The position numbers and the translations under genes are program-made. From assembly GCA_963971405.1 (NCBI GenBank), contig OZ020486.1, positions 13,787,419 through 13,851,418 of the forward strand: DNA of 64,000 bases. Direction: 5' to 3'. The notes below the pieces were generated by a model. It was not told the DNA's origin, ran no database searches, and was given only the letters and a program-made list of their open reading frames with translations. Source of the DNA: Psococerastis gibbosa (taxonomy: Eukaryota > Arthropoda > Insecta > Psocodea > Psocidae). Below, piece by piece: positions 60,201-64,000 of the stretch (its first letter is position 1; every line of letters starts with the position of its first letter).

Positions 60201-63200
60201 ATGTGCTAAACTGGAAGGAAAAATATTATACTCTGTAGTCTAGGCGCGGTACTAGTACTACATAATTGAAAGCTGCAGCATACTGGATCGTACAATTTAC
60301 TTTTCTGTTTTCTTCTGAGAAGTATATTTTTAGAAAATCGACTGTACGGGTACGCTCAATCGGAAAACTACCACATTTGTTACCACATAGTTTCGCCCTT
60401 CTACTAGCTGCTAGCATATTAATGTATATAAGTGCACAAATTATTTATGTAGAGTAGGTATACATGTGTCTACTACAATACGATTCCAATGCAACGAGTT
60501 GTTTCACATTAAAATTGCGTCAGGTCTATCCCGGGGCTGTAGACCGTTATCAATATGGTGGCTAGCGTGGCTTGCACAAGATAAATACGCAATTTTGCTG
60601 GGTGAATAGCCTGCACAGGCAATGTTAAGAGTTTTAACCGGGTCCAGGTATCCGTTCTGCTATGCTGCAATGTGTAAGAATTCGATATTTTTCACATTGG
60701 TACTTATTTCTGATAGTTGGCTTACGACTAACGGGACCCCGAAAGGGATATTACATCTCCCGCCGTTCCAGTTGATATATTTCTATGGTCAGGTCCAGTC
60801 AGGGCAGCTTACCAAATAACCCAGTAAACATGTTGCTCGTTTTATCGGCTATGCCATTCAGATCAGAACTGATGTTTGAAAAGAAATCACGTGATCCAGA
60901 GCCAAGAAGATTGGGCTGAACTAAACTAGTACTCGGCTGGTGCATACCAGACTCAGGATCATCTTTTGATTCTCCGAGACCCTGAAAGCAAGAAAAGTAC
61001 GAGTTAAAACTTTGAGTAACATGATCATCAGATCATTGTTCCATTATTGAGAGACTTGCATTATTACGAGCAAGCTACCACCTGTGCCAACGAAGGCAAA
61101 AAAGGACAGCCAAGCGTCAGTCACACAGTAGGTGACACTGAACATGGCCTAAGGGTTCCAAATCTACTAAACACGTATGTTAGATTGCATGAAGTTACCA
61201 GCAGAAACTTAATTAAGCGGGGGAATCGCCAGATGAAGATTGAAACCCATGGCGGCAAAGGTTGCAATAAGTCGACACGAGACACCCCCTGCTAAAAGGC
61301 TTCAGGAAAAATAAACACAGACGCACTCAAAAATTATCTCTTATATGACAACAGCTAAACGACATTCTTTTCATTTAAGCACGTTATAATTCTGCAAGTG
61401 TCGCCATAACAGTTTCAAACAAACTTTATATTGCGAAACAAAATGCTATGATGCCAATTAAATACAGTTAAGCATACCTTCAATAGACCTTTCTTGTGCA
61501 CAACCTCCTTTGCGCTCTTGGTGAGGTCCCCCAATGTGCTTTTAGAGACATATGACAAATCGTCAAGCGTATTCTTAGACACTGCACTGGCCGCTTTCGA
61601 TGCTTCCAAAGCGGATTTCGAAGCTTCGTGCACTGATTTAGTAGCTTCTTCTGCGGCTTTCTTCGCTTGCAATGTAAACTGAAACAAGTTCAAAATTATT
61701 GCAACCTAAAATGCAAAATAATGACAAAATTAAAGTATTACATGTGTGTCGTATTGTAGGCTATGTTGAATGTAATTGGGAGGCCGCCATTGTTCTGCAA
61801 GGAACTTTTCACAAAGTTTCATATTTTACTCTATCTAGCCTGCCCATGTTTTTAATATTTTTATGCGTGTGTAAAATACGAGAATAAAAATGGTGCTGGG
61901 ATGATCAATAGTGATCATAACCTTTTCTCAATAAACGACACTGTTTGGTACGAGAGGTACGTTTATTATAATGGCGCCAAAATGATGCATTTTCATTCCT
62001 CGAAAGCCAAACAAGGGGTGAGCGATAGAGACAAGCTAAAGTCCCTAAGAGCGGCAGAGAAGGATCGGGCTAAATGGCGAGGTTTGGTAGATCAAAGTTA
62101 CGATATATCGAGCTACGAGCACGGTATCGGTAGGTAAATATTTCTTACATTGAATCGTTGCCAATAGCCTACAAACCACATAGGTGTTGTTGTTTTTTGT
62201 GGGGAAATAGCCTACATAGCCTTATACCTTCAAAGTAGCTTCTGATTAATACATTATGGTCTCAGAGGCGAAGACGCGACAATCTCTAATCCGTACCTCC
62301 TCGTGGTTGAGATGGGAACACGTAATGGCGACTGAACAGATAGGGGACCGAGTTTGCGCCGGTGAAAGCGAAAAACAGTATTTTCTGTGCAGGGTACTCT
62401 TTTGCCCTGGGGTTAGGAGGAACTCAATGAAGAGTCAACGGCATAAGGATACAGAAGGCAACCACTACATTACAATTCCCAAGTATGATCATCATAAATA
62501 CAATTGCCAGGATGATCGCCCAACGATAGAAGAGGCATTTGAAGATGATGAAGAAGAGACAGCCTTTTAAGAACGGTTGCAACATACGGCTCAAAAACCT
62601 GGAATCTTACCACAAACGATGCCAACAAACTGCGAGTATTGGAAAGGAATACAATAAGGAGATTCTATGGACCCCTGTACGAAGACAGAGTGGCGTAAAA
62701 GAAACGACGCCGAAATTAACGCAACACTCAATGGAGAAGAAATAGTCAGTTTTATAAAAGCGAAACGTCTAAAATGGCTGGGACACGTCATAAGAATGTC
62801 AGAGGACCGCATGCCGAACAATATGTACAAAGCAAGGATGACGGGAGGACGACTACAGGGACATCCACGAAACCACTGGAAGAACGAATTAGTAACTGAC
62901 CTCCGCGAGTTGGGAGTCCGTAGACAGTGGAGCGTCAGACAAAACTGAGATGACTGGAGGAGTGTTGTTGAGCAGGCTAAAGCCCACAAAGGGCTGTGGA
63001 GCCAAAGGAAAAAATAATAAATGGCCTACATGTATTTTGATCTGATTTTTGAGGCTTTCTATTGCGAATAACGTAGGTACCACACAACACAAATTTATTT
63101 AAATTTCATAATTCATTGAAATTAAGTTAAACTGCGTCATACAGGTCCTAATGAAAATGTGGACGCAATGATCAAGCACACTGAAGAAATGGTTATTTGC

Positions 63201-63716
63201 AGTACGGTACTCAGTTGAATTTCCTTAAGGCTGGTCAATAAACCTCCAAGCGGGCTAAGTGTCAACAACAAAGTAATATCATATCTAGCTATGACTGATT
63301 GTCGTAACTAGAGTTCTATATAGTCGTAACTAATAGAATGAAACTGGCAATTTTAATTACCCTGCATGAAGGTTCATTATTCCAATACATCAACGTCAAG
63401 ATATGTAGCGTAGTGGTACGGACTTTCACCCGAAAGGTTGTTGGCTCGAGTCCCACACTGGCTACATTTTCTGGCCATGCTTTGGAGGGCATGTAAAGCA
63501 GGCGGTCCCGGGCTTTCCCAGTTGAGTGTAAGAGGGGGCTTATAGCTCTAACTCCGCCAGGTTGGCTTAGTAATAGAAACAATAAAAAGCCCTTATTTAT
63601 TTATCAACAGAACAGTTAAATCTTTGTGAACTTACCTTATCAAGGGGTGCCAGGATGACGGTGGCTTCTTCTGACGACTTAATCTTGTCCTTAGCCCCCT
63701 TCGCTTGTTCTTTCAG
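42281..63716 (-). CDS. MADD: MADD (DENN-type Rab3 GEF), C-terminal part, 5'-incomplete
   Basis: Sixteen minus-strand exons, with the 5' part beyond the right edge: 63716-63636, 61678-61478, 60981-60813, 60154-59874, 58740-58582, 58134-57843, 56924-56788, 56418-56281, 56137-55863, 55445-55229, 53923-53816, 52973-52809, 52603-52427, 46476-46404, 45056-45010 and 42415-42281 (TGA). They join in phase to about 884 residues. MADD activates Rab3/Rab27-type GTPases and acts in vesicle traffic and TNF-receptor signalling. Landmarks are [118 protein letters not shown] and [15 protein letters not shown]. The DENN domains are not in the window. The first exon's acceptor could instead be at 63814, which stays in frame but adds a phenylalanine-rich stretch that looks like pyrimidine tract. 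The exon at 61678-61478 encodes an Ala/Lys/Ser-rich amphipathic repeat. Confidence 0.93.
42645..42805. repeat. Interspersed repeat, AACCTCTTCAGTCGCC family (longest copy)
   Basis: In the last MADD intron. It runs from CGCGTACAAACAATTTAATG through GTGTCGAGTTGCGGCACGTC to GTACAAGCACGCTACCACAT. Other copies are at 33976, 37928, 51280 and 61045. Confidence 0.7.
43096..43499. mobile_element. TIR element, GGGCGGATTCTA family
   Basis: The left end AGGGCGGATTCTACA and the right end TATTAGAATCCGCCC are inverted copies. A partial sister is at 10382-10724, and an extra end-like AGAATCCGCCCTAAAT is at about 43553. It lies in the last MADD intron. Confidence 0.75.
43722..43797 (-). CDS. Candidate 76-nt cassette exon in the last MADD intron
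   Basis: A CTCTTAG acceptor and a CAG|GTAAGG donor bracket 76 nt on the minus strand. If spliced between exons 45056-45010 and 42415-42281 it would meet TAA at its third codon and shift the frame, so it would act as a poison exon or alternative terminus. In another frame it reads [15 protein letters not shown], so it might instead start an unrelated transcript. Nothing beyond the splice-site pattern supports it. Confidence 0.2.
45207..45549. mobile_element. MITE with 10-bp TIRs (AATGAGGTTC), copy 2
   Basis: In an MADD intron. It runs from AATGAGGTTCTGTAGGGACA to GAACCTCATA and matches 37423-37753 over its full length, with TGACGTCA at 45527-45534. It lies about 150 bases upstream (gene sense) of the 47-bp exon 45056-45010. 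Confidence 0.9.
46020..46250 (+). repeat. Interspersed repeat (copy 1 at 36340-36565)
   Basis: A direct copy of the repeat in ACO2 intron 10, sharing TGTCCTATGCCAACGA, GATTTCGGACATTA and GACGCAATGAAACAGGCG. Confidence 0.8.
46477..47900. other. MADD intron, no gene seen
   Basis: The right part of the intron before exon 46476-46404. It holds only short frames and an occasional CTACTACTACTAC tract near 47625. I see nothing else to name. Confidence 0.5.
47905..48127 (+). repeat. Interspersed repeat (copy 1 at 24180-24400)
   Basis: A direct copy sharing GGCAAGAACTGCCATCTACA, ACCCACTAGCACAGTTACAC and CTCGAGGAGAAGATGCAAAT. It lies in an MADD intron. Confidence 0.85.
48671..49012. mobile_element. 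Foldback element, GGCATTGGCCACC ends
   Basis: The left arm GGCATTGGCCACCCCTGGAT to AATAGGTTGGTTT pairs with the right arm AAACCAACCTATTTTGG to GGTGGCCAATGCC. The centre, AGAAGACTATTTCATACACC, resembles the core of the 28107 and 57100 elements. A partial copy is at 38520-38795. Confidence 0.8.
49200..51270. other. MADD intron, AT-rich, no gene seen
   Basis: Low-complexity A-rich sequence. There is no coding pattern or recognisable element. Confidence 0.5.
51280..51385. repeat. Interspersed repeat, AACCTCTTCAGTCGCC family
   Basis: It carries CGCATGCAAACAATTCAAGG, CCGAATAACCTCTTCAGTCG and GTTGAGTTACGACAGGTCTT, as in the other copies. Confidence 0.7.
51664..51786 (+). mobile_element. tRNA-derived SINE, decayed body
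   Basis: A diverged copy of the SINE body: GGAGGTCATGTGAAGCAGGC, AGTGTAAAAGAGG and CCCCGCTAGGTTGGTC, ending in AGAACAAAAG. The tRNA head is missing. Confidence 0.7.
53452..53629. mobile_element. PIF/Harbinger-like foldback MITE, 178 bp
   Basis: In the MADD intron upstream of exon 52973-52809. The left end GGCGGCTACTCCACTTG pairs with CAAGTAGAATAGGTGCC. The left flank is TTA; the right is TAT, so the duplication is degraded. It shares its core with 17941-18159, but its arms (GTCAATATTCCGTCATTTAT and inverse) differ. Confidence 0.85.
54021..54317. mobile_element. TIR element of the GGCCCGGTACAC family
   Basis: In the MADD intron between exons 55445-55229 and 53923-53816. The left end AGCCCGCTACACACGAACG and inner ACGCCGGTGACGCG pair with GCGTGTCACCGGCGT and the right end CACTGGGCCT. 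It is related to the tandem pair at 26286-26876. Confidence 0.75.
55031..55052. repeat. Poly-G-rich tract
   Basis: A G-rich run broken by one T, in an MADD intron just downstream of exon 55445-55229. The length may be affected by sequencing error. Confidence 0.8.
56957..57012. mobile_element. Short remnant of the GGCG...TTCCACC foldback family
   Basis: It reads GGCCCTTGTTCCACCGACGT, then ACTATTGACGCCGGTGGATT and AAGCGCC. The two halves pair as in the larger elements, but only 56 bp remain. It lies just upstream (gene sense) of MADD exon 56924-56788. Confidence 0.55.
57100..57591. mobile_element. Foldback element with long arms, ACGTAGAAAATT family
   Basis: In the MADD intron between exons 58134-57843 and 56924-56788. 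The left arm starts TTAAGAGAAGATGCCACGTA and contains AGAAGACTACTTTATGCATC. The right arm contains GATGCACGAAGTAGTCTTCT and ends TACGTAGAATATCTCTTA. It is a sister of 28107-28484. Confidence 0.8.
58366..58440. repeat. Inverted copy of the repeat at about 5555-5628
   Basis: GGTCACCTCCGAATTAATAG through CCACTATAATCAGGAGGTC is the reverse complement of the copy in VPS26C intron 4. Confidence 0.8.
58930..59640 (+). repeat. Tandem repeat of about 280 bp with a GGGGGAGACCCCC hairpin
   Basis: In the MADD intron between exons 60154-59874 and 58740-58582. Unit 1 starts at about 58933 (TTGGCGTAAATAGGGGGGTC). Unit 2 starts at about 59212, with ATAGTATCCACAATAA and GAAATTAATTCTT repeated. A partial third ends at about 59635. 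Each unit ends with a G-run/C-run hairpin around CGGGGGAG(A/C)CCCCC. Confidence 0.85.
61045..61100. repeat. Partial AACCTCTTCAGTCGCC-family repeat
   Basis: It shares GAGCAAGCTACCACCTGTGCC-like sequence with the right end of the copy at 42645-42805. It is a short fragment in an MADD intron. Confidence 0.4.
62560..63015 (+). mobile_element. LINE reverse-transcriptase C-terminal relic
   Basis: Antisense in an MADD intron. The frame reads [32 protein letters not shown], then after a stop and shift [32 protein letters not shown] and DLRELGVR. These are the connection and C-terminal motifs of a LINE reverse transcriptase. A 90-bp relative is at 23982-24070. Confidence 0.8.
63403..63603 (+). mobile_element. 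tRNA-derived SINE, near full length
   Basis: It carries GTAGTGGTACGGACTTTCAC, the B box GGCTCGAGTCC, the body GAGGGCATGTAAAGCAGGCGG, the CTTAGTAATAG segment and a CCCTTATTTATTTAT tail. It is antisense to MADD and its tail ends about 30 bases from the donor of exon 63716-63636. Confidence 0.9.
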
Positions 63717-64000
63717 CTTCAAGTGCAAAACAACCAAGACAAGCATTCCAAAGGAAAATTGAAAGACATGGAAATAGAAAGGGATAGAGTGCTCTGTGGT
63801 TGCCACATTGAAAGCTAAAAATTAAAAAGCTGATGCAATACACACAATTTTACACATAGAAACAACATAGAAGAACGTTTAAAAAAATCAAAAAGGTTAG
63901 CACTGATTGATTGACTTTCAGGCGAACGGCAATTTTCATCAATCTCAATATAGCCTAATTAGGCAACGAATACAAATATACAGCAATCTTTAAAATTTTA

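Noticed and set aside
61901..62137. A 78-codon plus-strand ORF in an MADD intron
   Set aside because: It has a DRAKW motif reminiscent of LINE C-termini but no clear match and no splice context; it lies next to a LINE relic. Not enough to call.
62256..62570. A 104-codon ORF before the LINE relic
   Set aside because: No family resemblance; it runs into the LINE fragment, so probably decayed repeat sequence.
63717..63814. Upstream extension of the first MADD exon to an acceptor at 63814
   Set aside because: It is in frame, but the translation is rich in F, L and V because it is pyrimidine-rich, as expected of a polypyrimidine tract before the acceptor at 63716.
1..64000. CRISPR arrays, bacterial operons or origins
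   Set aside because: No regular direct repeats with unique spacers, no bacterial gene organisation; the genes have many GT-AG introns.

Overview
The window is a stretch of animal (invertebrate-type) nuclear DNA. It carries four protein-coding genes with GT-AG introns, spread among many short interspersed and foldback repeats. It is AT-rich, has no operons or bacterial signals, and encodes nuclear genes for mitochondrial and trafficking proteins. The exact taxon cannot be fixed from the sequence alone. The LINE and SINE types fit many invertebrates. A palindromic octamer, TAGGCCTA, recurs and may help a taxonomist. Layout from left to right: 1-2805 is repeats (a TIR element of about 870 bp carrying a TGTC microsatellite, and two LINE 3' remnants). 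2806-6330 (+) is a complete VPS26C (DSCR3) gene in 5 exons. 6331-9905 is repeats, including a 480-bp PIF/Harbinger-like foldback element. 9906-15551 (-) is LIPT1 (mitochondrial lipoyltransferase 1) in 4 exons, with an unusual in-frame TGA followed by 39 more sense codons. 15552-25762 is about 10 kb without a gene I can support; it holds a palindromic tRNA-like locus, a foldback MITE, a SINE abutting a frameshifted RTE-type LINE, and other LINE relics. 25763-39540 (+) is a complete mitochondrial aconitase (ACO2) gene in 13 exons encoding 785 residues. 39541-42280 is repeats, including a near-perfect 42-bp-stem hairpin. 42281-63716 (-) holds the last 16 exons (about 884 residues) of MADD, a DENN-type Rab3 guanine-nucleotide exchange factor; its 5' part lies beyond the right edge. 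Functional picture: ACO2 catalyses citrate/isocitrate interconversion in the TCA cycle. LIPT1 attaches lipoate to the E2 subunits of 2-oxoacid dehydrogenases, including the TCA-cycle 2-oxoglutarate dehydrogenase. These two mitochondrial genes are divergent neighbours, but 10 kb apart. VPS26C (Commander/Retriever endosomal recycling) and MADD (Rab activation and vesicle traffic) act in membrane traffic. There is no evidence of co-regulation. All exon models were built by eye from conserved protein sequence, reading phase and splice sites; each junction closes in frame. The most unusual items are the LIPT1 TGA with a coding-like extension, a set of Harbinger-like foldback elements whose ends are conserved but whose pairing arms differ between copies, a palindromic pair of tRNA-like units, and a palindrome whose loop repeats its own flank, as expected from template switching.
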